Origin: Rhodobiaceae bacterium UBA7804
Lineage (GTDB): Bacteria > Pseudomonadota > Alphaproteobacteria > Parvibaculales > Parvibaculaceae
NCBI GenBank assembly: GCA_002480495.1
Contig: DLCG01000009.1
Span: 412,566 to 476,565 of the forward strand
Length of the DNA stretch: 64,000 bases
Direction of reading: 5' to 3'
Made by a program: the position numbers and the translations under genes. Shown here one piece after another: positions 1 through 8,491 of this stretch. Position 1 is the stretch's first letter; the number at the start of each line of letters is the position of its first letter. Below the pieces are notes generated by a model that was given only the letters and a program-made list of their open reading frames with translations, had not been told where the DNA came from and did not search any database.

Positions 1-185
1 ACGGTCTGGGCCTTGATGGTGATGCCGCGCTCGCGCTCGATATCCATCGAGTCGAGCACCTGCTCCTTCATCTCGCGCTCGCTCAGCCCGCCGCAGAGCT
101 GGATGAGGCGGTCGGCGAGGGTCGATTTCCCGTGGTCGATATGGGCGATGATCGAGAAATTGCGGATATGGGAGAGGTCGGTCAT
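1..185 (-). CDS. lepA: Elongation factor 4 (LepA), N-terminal fragment
   Basis: Ribosome back-translocating GTPase. Only the first 61 or so codons are inside the window; the gene runs off the left edge. The N-terminus reads MTDLSHIRNFSIIAHIDHGK, with the P-loop AHIDHGKST followed by LADRLIQ. A switch I region then ends in DSMDIERERGITIK, the LepA/EF-G pattern. This family is among the most conserved in bacteria, so the identity is secure. The start is the ATG complementary to 183-185. Confidence 0.97.
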   Translation of the reverse strand, partial: MTDLSHIRNFSIIAHIDHGKSTLADRLIQLCGGLSEREMKEQVLDSMDIERERGITIKAQT

Positions 186-251
186 GGGGCCTACTGGTGC
201 TCGGACGGGCCCATATAGCATTGGCCGGGAGTGAAGCCAATTGGGGCGAGT

Positions 252-830
252 TCAATCCGTTTTCGGCTCCGGACGCTTCTCCCTTCGGCCCGCAAGGTCA
301 TCGATGAGCCTTTCGGCCAGTTCAGGGGAGAGATCCACGGAACATTTCCGGCCTAGCGGTTCCCGGATCTCGCCAACCCAGTAAAGGCGAGGTTTTTGGC
401 CCGTCCCGGTCAGCCTCATCGTGATCGTCAAGGCGGGAACCGGCGGCGCCTCCGGTACGTCCCCCTGAAAGGGGGCCGCCACTCTCGCATTTACGTCGAT
501 ATCGGTGCTTACGCCATGTTCGGTCGCAAGCACCCCAACCCCGATACCGAGCTTCTTATCCGAAGCGGGCGGCAGAAGGCACTCCCGCGTAAAAAAGAGC
601 AGAAGGCCATCTTCAGCCTCTTCCTCCACCACCGTAAATCCGCGCGCCTGCAAGATGGTCCCGATACGCTGGGCGAGTTCGATATCATCGAGCGAACGGT
701 CGGGACCGAGAACCGCAACGGGCAAGTCCTCCGGTATCGGCGCATAGCTTGAGGTCCTGAAATCTTCCTCCGCCGACACCGCTGTTGCCGTGAGCAGGAA
801 ACCCAGAAACAGGAGGGTTGAAGCGCGCAA
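252..830 (-). CDS. Hypothetical exported protein
   Basis: A 192-residue protein with a clear Sec signal peptide: MRASTLLFLGFLLTATAVSA, then cleavage before EEDF. The mature part looks like a small alpha/beta domain with two cysteines (in TRECLLPP and GRKCSVDL) that could form a disulfide in the periplasm. I do not recognise the family. The start is a TTG placed about 9 nt after GAGG. That ribosome site lies across the end of the upstream crotonase gene, whose stop is only 4 nt away, so the two are probably co-transcribed and translationally coupled. Confidence 0.75.
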   Translation of the reverse strand: MRASTLLFLGFLLTATAVSAEEDFRTSSYAPIPEDLPVAVLGPDRSLDDIELAQRIGTILQARGFTVVEEEAEDGLLLFFTRECLLPPASDKKLGIGVGVLATEHGVSTDIDVNARVAAPFQGDVPEAPPVPALTITMRLTGTGQKPRLYWVGEIREPLGRKCSVDLSPELAERLIDDLAGRREKRPEPKTD

Positions 831-834
831 GCGT

Positions 835-1659
835 CTATCCTCGCCACTCGGCTTTGCGTTTCTCCATCCAGGCCTTCACCCCTTCCTTGTAGTCGGGGTG
901 CCTGATCATCTCCTCAAGGAGGCGCTCCGCCTCGGTGACCGCGGTCGCCGTGTCCCGGTGGAGGTCCAGATAAATCTGGCGTTTCGTTTCACGGAGCGAT
1001 CCCGGCGAGACGCCGTCCGCAAGCTTCCGGGCATAGCCCATTACATGGGGCATGAGTTCATCGGGCGGCAGCAGCTTGTTGAGGAAGCCCATTTCCATCG
1101 CCTCTTCCGAGGTGAACACACGGCTCGACAGCAGGATGTCGTTTGCATGGGTGAGGCCGACGATCCGGGGCAGCACCCATGAGAGGCCGAACTCGGCCGG
1201 AAAGTTGAAACGGCCATGGGCGGCGGTGAATTTCGCGCCGGGCACGCAGAAGCGGAGGTCGGCATAGGCCGCAAGCACGAGGCCGATGCCTGCCGCCGCG
1301 CCATTGATCGCGGCGATGACGGGTTTCGTCAGCCCGAAATGGTAGGCGAAAGTCGCGTCGAATTCCTGCGCCACGCCGAAGCCCGGCTTCGCGATATCGT
1401 CCGCCGTGCCGCTGTCATAGCGGCCTTTCTCCGAATGGCCTTCAAGCGCCGCCATGTCGGCGCCCGCACAGAAAGCCTGCCCCTCCGGGTCGCCCGTCAC
1501 GACGATGACGCGGACGGCAGGGTCCTTGTTCGCTTCCGCCAGCACCCAGCGATATTCGGTGTGCATGCGCCCCGTCCAGGCATTGCGCCGCTTTGGGCGC
1601 GACAGCATCACCGTCGCGATGCCGTCCTTGAGGCTGTACCGGATGGTCTTCAGTTCCAT
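835..1659 (-). CDS. Enoyl-CoA hydratase/isomerase (crotonase) family protein
   Basis: A 274-residue crotonase-fold protein, the usual length for the family. The two oxyanion-hole segments are visible: AFCAGADMAALEG (about residues 62-74) and INGAAAGIGLVLAAYADLRF (about 118-137). These hold the thioester carbonyl of an acyl-CoA. The region HGRFNFPAEFGLSWVLPRIVG matches the part that carries the second catalytic glutamate. The exact substrate cannot be read from the sequence; hydration of an enoyl-CoA in beta-oxidation is the likeliest role. It sits one base from the alpha/beta-fold gene upstream, so the two form an operon. Confidence 0.9.
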   Translation of the reverse strand: MELKTIRYSLKDGIATVMLSRPKRRNAWTGRMHTEYRWVLAEANKDPAVRVIVVTGDPEGQAFCAGADMAALEGHSEKGRYDSGTADDIAKPGFGVAQEFDATFAYHFGLTKPVIAAINGAAAGIGLVLAAYADLRFCVPGAKFTAAHGRFNFPAEFGLSWVLPRIVGLTHANDILLSSRVFTSEEAMEMGFLNKLLPPDELMPHVMGYARKLADGVSPGSLRETKRQIYLDLHRDTATAVTEAERLLEEMIRHPDYKEGVKAWMEKRKAEWRG

Positions 1660-1660
1660 C

Positions 1661-2503
1661 TCACGTCCCCGTTTCCTCGATATAGGACCGGATCACCGAA
1701 ACGATCCGTCCCGGCTGCTCCGGCAGCATGGCATGGCCCGCATTCGGCAGTTCAACCAGTGTCGCGCGCTCGCCAAGACGCTCCTTGAGGTCATGCGCGT
1801 TCGCGGGAAGCGCGATGGTGTCTTCCAATGCCTGCACAACGAGGATCGGCTGGCCGCCCGCTTCCCACCAGTCCTCGACCGGCGTCCGGCGCACGGCGGA
1901 GGACTGCATCCGCATCACTTGCGGATACCAGCCGCCACGCCAGACTTCGGGGTCGTTGCCCTTGGCGAAGAAGCCGTAGCGCACGCATTCGATATGTTCT
2001 TCGGGCGAGAGGCTTTCATCGAAGCAGCCGATCAGCGCCTCGCGCGCCTTTTCCGGCATTTCGATGAGGCCGCCACAAGCAAGAAGGCCCACATGGGAAA
2101 CAAGTTCGGGCCTGTCCGCCGCCGTCGTCCGCGCAAGGCGATTGCCGAAGGCATGGCCGATCAGTACGACCGGCGCCTTGGCGACTTGCTCGATCACTGC
2201 GGCAACGTCTTCGGCGAGATCATGCAGCGTGAGTTTTTCCATCGGCCCTTCGCTGCCGCCGATGCCTCTCGGCTCCGGCAGCGTGACGCGGTAGCCGGCA
2301 TCAGCCAGCGCGATGGCGACTTCATCGAAGTCGCCGCCGGGCCGACCCAGCGAAGCAATCATGACGATCTGGCGCCCGTCTTCCGGGCCGATCACGCGCC
2401 CCCTCAAGGTGACGGCGCGGCCGAGACCATCGGTTCGTTCTATCTCATAAGAAGAAAATCCCACCCTCGCGCTCTCGCCCTTTCTTGTCCTTGCGGCCAT
2501 CAT
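1661..2503 (-). CDS. Alpha/beta-hydrolase-fold protein lacking the serine nucleophile
   Basis: A 280-residue alpha/beta-hydrolase fold. The oxyanion strand region (IVMIASLGRPGGDFDEVAIA), the nucleophile elbow VVLIGHAFGNRLAR (about 112-125), a late acid (ALEDTIALP) and the final His (NAGHAMLPEQPG) are all recognisable. The elbow reads G-H-A-F-G, with Ala118 where Ser normally sits; the codon is GCC. It therefore should not work as a classical serine hydrolase and may be a divergent or non-hydrolytic member. Two adjacent ATGs (2503 and 2500) are possible starts. It is co-directional with the crotonase, 1 nt apart. Confidence 0.85.
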   Translation of the reverse strand: MMAARTRKGESARVGFSSYEIERTDGLGRAVTLRGRVIGPEDGRQIVMIASLGRPGGDFDEVAIALADAGYRVTLPEPRGIGGSEGPMEKLTLHDLAEDVAAVIEQVAKAPVVLIGHAFGNRLARTTAADRPELVSHVGLLACGGLIEMPEKAREALIGCFDESLSPEEHIECVRYGFFAKGNDPEVWRGGWYPQVMRMQSSAVRRTPVEDWWEAGGQPILVVQALEDTIALPANAHDLKERLGERATLVELPNAGHAMLPEQPGRIVSVIRSYIEETGT

Positions 2504-2534
2504 GCGACAGGTGAGAGGGTGGCGGCAAATTCCG

Positions 2535-3347
2535 TCAGTTTTCGTGATCGGCTCGCGGCCTGATCCGGCGTCCCGCCTGCCTTACGCGCTCGGCCTGCAG
2601 CCTTTCCATGAACGCCCCGGCGATGATGCCGGTGGGGAGTGCGATGATGCCAACGCCAATGATCGCCAGGACTCCCGCAACGATCCTGCCGAGAACCGTC
2701 ACCGGGTAGACATCGCCATATCCGACCGTCGTCAGCGTAATGACGCTCCACCAGAGCGAACGCCCCACGCTACCGAAATGTTCGGGACTCACGCCGCCTT
2801 CGGCATAGTAGATCAAAACGGCGGCAAGATAGATGAGGCCAAGAGCGGCAATCAGCGTCGCGAGCAGTTGCGGCGCAACATCGGTCAATACTTCCGACAT
2901 GAGCCTGCCACCCGGCATGTAGTGGATGAGCTTCACGAGACGAAGCAACCTGATAGCCCGGAGCCCCGCCAGCGTGAGCGGAATGTCGGCGCCTGCATAG
3001 AGCAACGCGAGGAGAATGAGTTCGGGCCCGAAAGCGAGAAAATCCAGCAGTAGCCAGAAACGCCCGGCATAGGCTGTGCGGGCGGACAGCCCCTTCAATC
3101 CACGGGTTTCCCCCGCCGAGAATAGTCTCAGCGCAAACTCGAGGGCAAAGACCGTGAGAATGGCCAGATTCGCTGCCTGCAAGACAAGAGGGTAGCGCGC
3201 AACGGCAAGCGGCTCCGTCTCCGCCGCGAAAAGCACCGCACTGAAAAGGATGACCGCGAGGATGAACCAGTTGAGAGGCGAGAAGCCGCGATAAGGCCAG
3301 GACTCCTCGATGAGTTGCCTGTCCAGCCACAGTCTCAACCGATGCAT
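2535..3347 (-). CDS. Voltage-gated-type potassium channel
   Basis: A 270-residue integral membrane protein with six likely transmembrane helices. An S4-like helix carries regularly spaced arginines (LRAIRLLRLVKLIHY, about 129-143). The pore ends in the selectivity filter TTVGYGD (206-212), followed by the S6 helix. This is the layout of bacterial Kv-like ion transport proteins, which pass K+ through the inner membrane as tetramers. A short basic C-terminal tail follows S6, without a visible RCK or cyclic-nucleotide domain. The ATG start has an AGGGAGC ribosome site in front. Confidence 0.93.
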   Translation of the reverse strand: MHRLRLWLDRQLIEESWPYRGFSPLNWFILAVILFSAVLFAAETEPLAVARYPLVLQAANLAILTVFALEFALRLFSAGETRGLKGLSARTAYAGRFWLLLDFLAFGPELILLALLYAGADIPLTLAGLRAIRLLRLVKLIHYMPGGRLMSEVLTDVAPQLLATLIAALGLIYLAAVLIYYAEGGVSPEHFGSVGRSLWWSVITLTTVGYGDVYPVTVLGRIVAGVLAIIGVGIIALPTGIIAGAFMERLQAERVRQAGRRIRPRADHEN

Positions 3348-3375
3348 CGCTGCTCCCTTCGGCCGGGCGCCTGCC

Positions 3376-5811
3376 TCAGCTCCTCAACGTGCCGCCTGTC
3401 GCCTTTTCAACCGCCGCCACGATCCGCTTCGACACGGCTTCGATTTCCTCGTCCGTCAGCGTCTTCTCGACCGGCTGAAGCGTCACCTCGATGGCGAGCG
3501 ACTTCTGTCCCTCGCCAAGCGAACCGCCCTCGAAGACATCGAAGAGCGACACGTCGGCGATGAGCTTCTTCTCCGCGCCGCGCGCCGCACGCATGAGTTG
3601 ATCCGCCGTCACGCTTTCGGCAACGACGAAAGCGAAGTCGCGCCGCAGCGGCTGAAGGTCGGACATGTCGAGCGGTGGCTTGGCGCGCGTCGGTTTGCGC
3701 TTCGGCTCGGGGATCGCATCCGGGAAAATCTCGAAGGCGACGATGGGCCCCGCGACATCCATTTCGTCGAGGACGCGCGGATGAAGTTCGCCGAAATAGC
3801 CGATGACATTCTTCGGACCGAGGCGGAAGACGCCGGAGCGGCCCGGGTGATACCAGGAGGGCGCATCCGCCGCGATCTGGAAGCTCGCGACCGGCGCGCC
3901 GAGCGCCGAGAGCAGCGCCACCGCATCGTCCTTCGCATCCATCGCCTCGACGGGCCCTGCCTTGCCCTGCCAGTGGCGGCCGCTGCCGTGCGGCCGGGCC
4001 GTGCCCCGGCGAAGGCCGGTCGCGGCCAGCACCTGGCCCGAGGGCTCGTCGTTCTCGAACTGCTGCCCAACCTCGAACATCGCGATGTCGGGATTACCCC
4101 GCGCCATGTTGCGGCCCGCCGCCGCGATCAGGCCCGCAAGCAGGCTCGGCCGCATATGGCTCATCTCGGCGGAAATGGGATTGGCGAGCTTCAGCGCAGG
4201 CGTGGCGTTGCCTCCGCCGAAGAGGTCGGCTTCGCGCGCCGAAATGAAGGACCAGTTGACGGCCTCCACCATGCCTCTCGCGGCAAGCGCGCGGCGCGCG
4301 GTTCGTTCGCGGCGCTGGCGGGCGGAGAGAACGGGCTTCGCCACCGCGTGGAGGCGCGGCAGGGCAACGGACTTCACTTCCGAAAGCCCATGCACGCGCA
4401 CGACTTCTTCCACGAGGTCCGCCTCACCATCGACATCCGGGCGCCATGACGGCACGGAAACGGAAAGCTTCGCCCCCGCCTCCGATACGCCGAAGCCGAG
4501 CGCGGAGAGGATCGTCACCGCTTCCGATTTCGGCAGCGAAAGCCCCGTGAGCTTCTCGATCCGCGCGGGATCGAACTCGATTCCCTTCTTCGTGTCCGGC
4601 ACCCTACCCGCCACGACGACATTGGACGGCTCGCCGCCGCACATGCCGATGATCATCTTCGTCGCGAGTTCGAGGCCGGGCAGAACGAATTCGGGATCGA
4701 CGCCGCGCTCGAAACGGTAGCGCGCATCCGACACGATGCCGGTGTCGCGGCCCGTGCGCGCCGTGCGGTAGGGATCGAAGTAGGCACTTTCGACGAAGAC
4801 GTCGACGGTCTCATCCGTCGAGCCGCTCGCCTCGCCACCCATCACGCCGCCAAGGCCGAGCACTTTCTCGTCATCGGCGATGACGGTGTAGTGCTCTTCC
4901 ATCTCATAGGTCTTGCCATCGAGCGCTAGGAAGCTTTCGCCCTTCTTTCCGAGCCGCGCGCGGATGTTTCCCTTGAGTTTCGATGCGTCATAGACGTGGA
5001 GCGGGCGCGCGCGGTCGAGCGAGATGAAATTCGTGATATCGACCAGCGCGTTGATCGGGCGAAGGCCCACCGCCTTCAGATATGTCTGCAGCCATTCGGG
5101 CGAAGGGCCGTTCTTCACGCCGCGAATGAGACGGCCCGCGAAGACGGGGCAGGCATGCGCCGCGTCAGCCGGGAAATCGAGCTCGATGCCGATGGGGCTT
5201 TCATACTTGCCCTCGACCGGCGAGAGATCGCCTTCGAGGAGACGGCCAAGGCCCGCCGCCGCGAGATCGCGCGCGACGCCGTAGACGCCGAGGCAGTCGG
5301 GCCGGTTCGGCGTGATCGCGATCTCGATCACCGGGTCGTTCCGCCCCAGCACTTCCGCCGCGGGCGTGCCCACGGCGAAATCGCCTTTCAGATCGATGAT
5401 GCCGACATGATCGTCGGAGAGTTCGAGCTCGCGCTCCGAACACATCATGCCGTTCGACTCGACGCCGCGGATCTTGGTCGGCTTCAGCACCATGCCGTTC
5501 ACGGGGATCGTCGCGCCGGGCGGTGCGAAGATGCCCGTCATGCCGGCGCGCGCATTCGGCGCGCCGCATACGACCTGCAGCTGCTTCACTTCGCCATCGA
5601 CAAGCGCTTCGACCTTCAAGACCTGCAGCTTGTCGGCGTCGGGATGGGGCCCGGCTTCCAGCACTTTCGCAACCGAGAAGACGGAAAGCTTCTTCGCCGG
5701 GTCTTCCACGCCCTCGACCTCGAGGCCGAGCATGGTGAGCTTCTCGACGATCTCGTCGAGCGTCGCATTGGTTTCGAGCGGGTTCTTCAACCAGGAAAGG
5801 GTGAATTTCAC
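3376..5811 (-). CDS. pheT: Phenylalanyl-tRNA synthetase beta subunit
   Basis: An 811-residue beta chain of the alpha2-beta2 class II synthetase that charges tRNA-Phe. It has the family length and order: an N-terminal tRNA-binding OB domain (LEAGPHPDADKLQVLKVEA, about 51-69), B3/B4 editing and B5 domains, and a C-terminal ferredoxin-fold anticodon-binding domain (QPLRRDFAFVVAESVTADQL onward). The start is GTG in a GTGA overlap with the pheS stop codon, so translation is coupled and subunit levels are matched. Confidence 0.98.
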   Translation of the reverse strand: MKFTLSWLKNPLETNATLDEIVEKLTMLGLEVEGVEDPAKKLSVFSVAKVLEAGPHPDADKLQVLKVEALVDGEVKQLQVVCGAPNARAGMTGIFAPPGATIPVNGMVLKPTKIRGVESNGMMCSERELELSDDHVGIIDLKGDFAVGTPAAEVLGRNDPVIEIAITPNRPDCLGVYGVARDLAAAGLGRLLEGDLSPVEGKYESPIGIELDFPADAAHACPVFAGRLIRGVKNGPSPEWLQTYLKAVGLRPINALVDITNFISLDRARPLHVYDASKLKGNIRARLGKKGESFLALDGKTYEMEEHYTVIADDEKVLGLGGVMGGEASGSTDETVDVFVESAYFDPYRTARTGRDTGIVSDARYRFERGVDPEFVLPGLELATKMIIGMCGGEPSNVVVAGRVPDTKKGIEFDPARIEKLTGLSLPKSEAVTILSALGFGVSEAGAKLSVSVPSWRPDVDGEADLVEEVVRVHGLSEVKSVALPRLHAVAKPVLSARQRRERTARRALAARGMVEAVNWSFISAREADLFGGGNATPALKLANPISAEMSHMRPSLLAGLIAAAGRNMARGNPDIAMFEVGQQFENDEPSGQVLAATGLRRGTARPHGSGRHWQGKAGPVEAMDAKDDAVALLSALGAPVASFQIAADAPSWYHPGRSGVFRLGPKNVIGYFGELHPRVLDEMDVAGPIVAFEIFPDAIPEPKRKPTRAKPPLDMSDLQPLRRDFAFVVAESVTADQLMRAARGAEKKLIADVSLFDVFEGGSLGEGQKSLAIEVTLQPVEKTLTDEEIEAVSKRIVAAVEKATGGTLRS

Positions 5812-6899
5812 GACGAGAGCCCTCCCGCAAGCGTCGGCACGTCGAGCGCCGCGAAGCCGTAGTGACGAAGCCAGCGCAAATCGCTTTCGAAGAAGGCACG
5901 TAGATCGGGGATGCCGTATTTCAGCATCGCAATGCGGTCGAGGCCCATGCCGAAAGCGAAGCCCTGATACTTATCGGGATCGATGCCGGACGAGCGCAGC
6001 ACGTTCGGATGCACCATGCCGCAGCCGAGAATCTCCAGCCAGTCGTCGCCCTCGCCGATGCGGATCTCGTTGCCGAGACGCGCGCAGCGCACATCGACTT
6101 CCATCGAGGGTTCGGTGAAGGGGAAGAAGGAGGGGCGCATGCGAAGCTCGACGCCGTCCACCTCGAAGAAGGCACGCAGGAATTCTTCCAGCGTCCATTT
6201 GAGGTGCCCCAGATGCGTCGTCTCGTCGATGACGAGACCCTCGATCTGGTGGAATTGCGGCGTATGCGTCTGGTCGCTGTCGCAGCGATAGGTGCGGCCG
6301 GGGCAGATGAAGCGGAAAGGCGGTTCGCCCGCTTCCATGGTGCGCACCTGCACGGGGCTCGTATGCGTGCGGAGCAGCATGCGCGAACCATCGGCCTTCG
6401 GTTCGAAATAGAAGGTGTCGTGCATCTCGCGCGCGGGGTGCCCTTCGGGGAAATTCAGCGCGCCGAAATTGTAATGGTCGGTCTCGATATCCGGGCCCTG
6501 CTCCACGGCGAAGCCCATATCGGCGAAGATCGCGACGACTTCGTCCCAGACCTGGCTCAAGGGATGGATGCGGCCCGTCTCCAGCGCCGAAGCACGGACG
6601 GGCAGCGTCACATCGATCTTCTCGCTCGCGAGACGCGCATCGAGCGCCGCTTGATGCAGCGCATCCTTTCGTGCGGCCAGCGCGTCCGTCAGCCGGTCCT
6701 TGAGGCCGTTGAGCTTCGGCCCCATCTCCTTGCGCTCCTCGGGCGACATGCCGCCCAAGCCCTTCATCAGCTCGGAGACGCGGCCCTTCTTGCCAAGCGC
6801 GGCGACGCGCACGGCTTCGAGCGTGTCCATATCCACCGCATCGGCAATCGCCGCGGCGAATTCCGCTTCGAGTTTTTCGAGATCGGCGCTGTCCGTCAT
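5808..6899 (-). CDS. pheS: Phenylalanyl-tRNA synthetase alpha subunit
   Basis: Catalytic alpha chain of PheRS, 363 residues from the chosen ATG (MTDSADLEKLEAEFAAAIAD). An N-terminal coiled coil binds the tRNA. Class II motif 2 (FRFICPGRTYRCDSDQTHTP) and motif 3 (GMGLDRIAMLKYGIPDLR) are intact. The frame stays open for 10 more codons upstream, but those have no good ribosome site and the conserved start fits MTDSAD. It is the first gene of pheST, and pheT overlaps its stop codon. Confidence 0.97.
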   Translation of the reverse strand: MTDSADLEKLEAEFAAAIADAVDMDTLEAVRVAALGKKGRVSELMKGLGGMSPEERKEMGPKLNGLKDRLTDALAARKDALHQAALDARLASEKIDVTLPVRASALETGRIHPLSQVWDEVVAIFADMGFAVEQGPDIETDHYNFGALNFPEGHPAREMHDTFYFEPKADGSRMLLRTHTSPVQVRTMEAGEPPFRFICPGRTYRCDSDQTHTPQFHQIEGLVIDETTHLGHLKWTLEEFLRAFFEVDGVELRMRPSFFPFTEPSMEVDVRCARLGNEIRIGEGDDWLEILGCGMVHPNVLRSSGIDPDKYQGFAFGMGLDRIAMLKYGIPDLRAFFESDLRWLRHYGFAALDVPTLAGGLSS

Positions 6900-7107
6900 C
6901 TTTCCACCGGCTTCTGATCCTGTTCGCACATGACTATTCGCTCAAATCGCCCGGACCTGCCTTTCGGCGGGCTCTCGGGCGACATGAGGGAAACGGCGTG
7001 CGAACGAAGATATCGACCGGCGATCCGCCTCACCCCCGAGAGCGGCACGCGCATCCTCGCGCGGGCCCCGGGCGGGTGACCGGCTCTGGTGTCGGTTCGG
7101 ACAGCCC

Positions 7108-7464
7108 TTACTTCAGGGCAGCCTGCGCCTGGGCGACCAGAGCCTTGAAGGCCTCGGGCTCATGGATGGCGAGATCGGAGAGAACCTTGCGGTCCACCTC
7201 GACGCCAGCCTTGGCGAGGCCGTCGATAAATCGCGAATAGGTCAGGCCGTGCTCGCGGACACCGGCGTTGATGCGCTGGATCCACAAAGCGCGGAAATTG
7301 CGCTTCCGCGTGCGGCGGTCGCGATAGGCATACTGGCCGGCCTTCTCCACCGCCTGGTTGGCGACGCGGAAGACGTTTTTGCGGCGGCCGTAATAGCCTT
7401 TCGCCTTCTTGATGATCTTGCGGTGCCGGGCATGGGCGGTAACGCCCCGTTTGACGCGCGACAT
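7108..7464 (-). CDS. rplT: 50S ribosomal protein L20
   Basis: 118-residue L20, starting MSRVKRGVTAHARHRKIIKK with the typical very basic N-terminal extension that binds 23S rRNA and is needed early in 50S assembly. The GYYGRRKNVFRVA and YRDRRTRKRNFRALWIQRIN blocks are diagnostic. It lies 36 nt downstream of rpmI and surely shares its transcript. In many bacteria infC leads this operon, but here infC is about 10 kb away. Confidence 0.98.
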   Translation of the reverse strand: MSRVKRGVTAHARHRKIIKKAKGYYGRRKNVFRVANQAVEKAGQYAYRDRRTRKRNFRALWIQRINAGVREHGLTYSRFIDGLAKAGVEVDRKVLSDLAIHEPEAFKALVAQAQAALK

Positions 7465-7500
7465 GAGACTTCTCCTTGGAATAGCTGGGAGTAGATGGAC

Positions 7501-7707
7501 CTATTTCAGGCCGTAAGGCGCGAAAATCTTCACAATCCGCTTGGTATCCGGCTCGGCGACGAGGGTCGTGCCGCGCAGGTTGCGGATCTGCTTGTTGGTC
7601 CGTTTGATCATGCCGTGACGCTTGCCGGTCTGGCCGCGCTTCACCTTGCCCGTGGCGGTGAAGCTGAAACGCTTCTTCACACCACTCTTGGTCTTCAGCT
7701 TGGGCAT
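7501..7707 (-). CDS. rpmI: 50S ribosomal protein L35
   Basis: 68-residue L35, beginning MPKLKTKSGVKKRFSFTATG and rich in Lys/Arg, the usual size. It is the first gene of the rpmI-rplT pair. The region upstream on this strand (about 7708-7890) should hold the operon promoter and leader. No infC reading frame is present there. Confidence 0.97.
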   Translation of the reverse strand: MPKLKTKSGVKKRFSFTATGKVKRGQTGKRHGMIKRTNKQIRNLRGTTLVAEPDTKRIVKIFAPYGLK

Positions 7708-7896
7708 TTTGCTCTCCGTGTTTTGTAGAACCCGCCATTGAAGACCTTGAATTCATTGAAGAATTCGAGAGGTTGCGGGTCCGGGTCTTGGCATTACGGG
7801 CGTCCACGGCATGCCCTACAGGCCGGGCCGCCCCGAAGCCGCGGATTTATAAGGGAAAAGCCGGGCTCGTCAAGCGCCGGGCGGGCATTTCAAGCA

Positions 7897-7943
7897 ATGC
7901 GCAGGCTTGATGCGCATGAATAATGCGCATAGGCTATGCGCAT
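7897..7943. repeat. Four ATGCGCA(T) octamers at exact 13-bp period (ccdAB operator candidate)
   Basis: The self-complementary octamer ATGCGCAT occurs at 7910, 7923 and 7936, with a 7/8 copy at 7897 (ATGCGCAG). Each start is exactly 13 bp from the next. The last copy overlaps the first codons of ccdA. Regularly spaced palindromic half-sites just before a ccd operon are what a multivalent CcdA2-CcdB repressor chain would need for autoregulation. That function is inferred; the spacing is directly visible. Confidence 0.7.
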
Positions 7944-8163
7944 GGCAAAGAAAGCGGTCAATCTCTCCATCGACGCGGAGCTCCTCGCGAGAGCGAAGGC
8001 GGCGCGTCTGAACCTGTCGGCGCTCCTCGAGCAAGCCCTGTCCGAGCAGGTGCGGGCCGAGCAGGAAAGGCGTTGGCGGCAAGAGAACAAATCCGCCATC
8101 GAGGCCGCCAATGGCTTCGCGGAAGAGCATGGCGTCTTCGGCGAGGATTACCGGTCCTTCTGA
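7936..8163 (+). CDS. ccdA: Type II antitoxin, CcdA family
   Basis: 75 residues. An N-terminal ribbon-helix-helix DNA-binding segment (KKAVNLSIDAELLARAKAAR, then LNLSALLEQAL) is followed by a polar, probably disordered C-terminal tail (WRQENKSAIEAANGFAEEHG and FGEDYRSF). That tail would wrap the toxin. The start could be ATG 7936 or the second ATG at 7942 (MAKKAV). Its stop overlaps the ATG of the next gene by one base, which is typical of antitoxin-toxin translational coupling. It probably represses its own promoter through the octamer array. Confidence 0.9.
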   Translation: MRMAKKAVNLSIDAELLARAKAARLNLSALLEQALSEQVRAEQERRWRQENKSAIEAANGFAEEHGVFGEDYRSF

Positions 8164-8480
8164 TGGCGGCCTTGGACATCCATGCCAATCCGGAGCCGCG
8201 AACGCGGGGCGCGATGCCCTATGTCATCGAACTTCAGGCAAACCTTCTCAGCGATCTGAATACCAGGCTTGTCGCCCCGCTCGCGCCGGCGCGGCTTTAC
8301 AAGGGCGCGATACCACACCTCAATCCCGTTATAGACATTGCGGGCGAGCCGCATGTGCTGCTCACGCATCAGATGGCGGCGCTGCCCGCCCGGCTCTTCG
8401 CGGCACCGCCCGTTGCCAATGCGGAGGAGCATCGCTACGAGATCGTCGCCGCTGTCGACTTCCTCGTGACAGGAATCTGA
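8163..8480 (+). CDS. ccdB: Type II toxin, CcdB family (predicted gyrase poison)
   Basis: 105 residues, starting at the ATG that overlaps the ccdA stop. It matches the CcdB fold throughout: PYVIELQANLLSDLNTRLV, PLAPARL, HLNPVIDI, HQMAALPARLF and a C-terminal AAVDFLVTGI. From memory this is closest to the Vibrio fischeri-type CcdB, which ends in a similar ITGI rather than the WGI of the F-plasmid toxin; the length before the conserved region also agrees. The expected target is DNA gyrase subunit A. The pair is chromosomal here, next to ribosomal protein genes. Confidence 0.9.
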   Translation: MAALDIHANPEPRTRGAMPYVIELQANLLSDLNTRLVAPLAPARLYKGAIPHLNPVIDIAGEPHVLLTHQMAALPARLFAAPPVANAEEHRYEIVAAVDFLVTGI

Positions 8481-8491
8481 AAGGGAAAAGC

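Noticed and set aside
8163..8480. CcdB lacks the C-terminal Trp needed for gyrase poisoning in the F plasmid toxin
   Set aside because: The Vibrio fischeri-type CcdB, as I recall it, also ends in TGI, so this is a family trait and not a loss.
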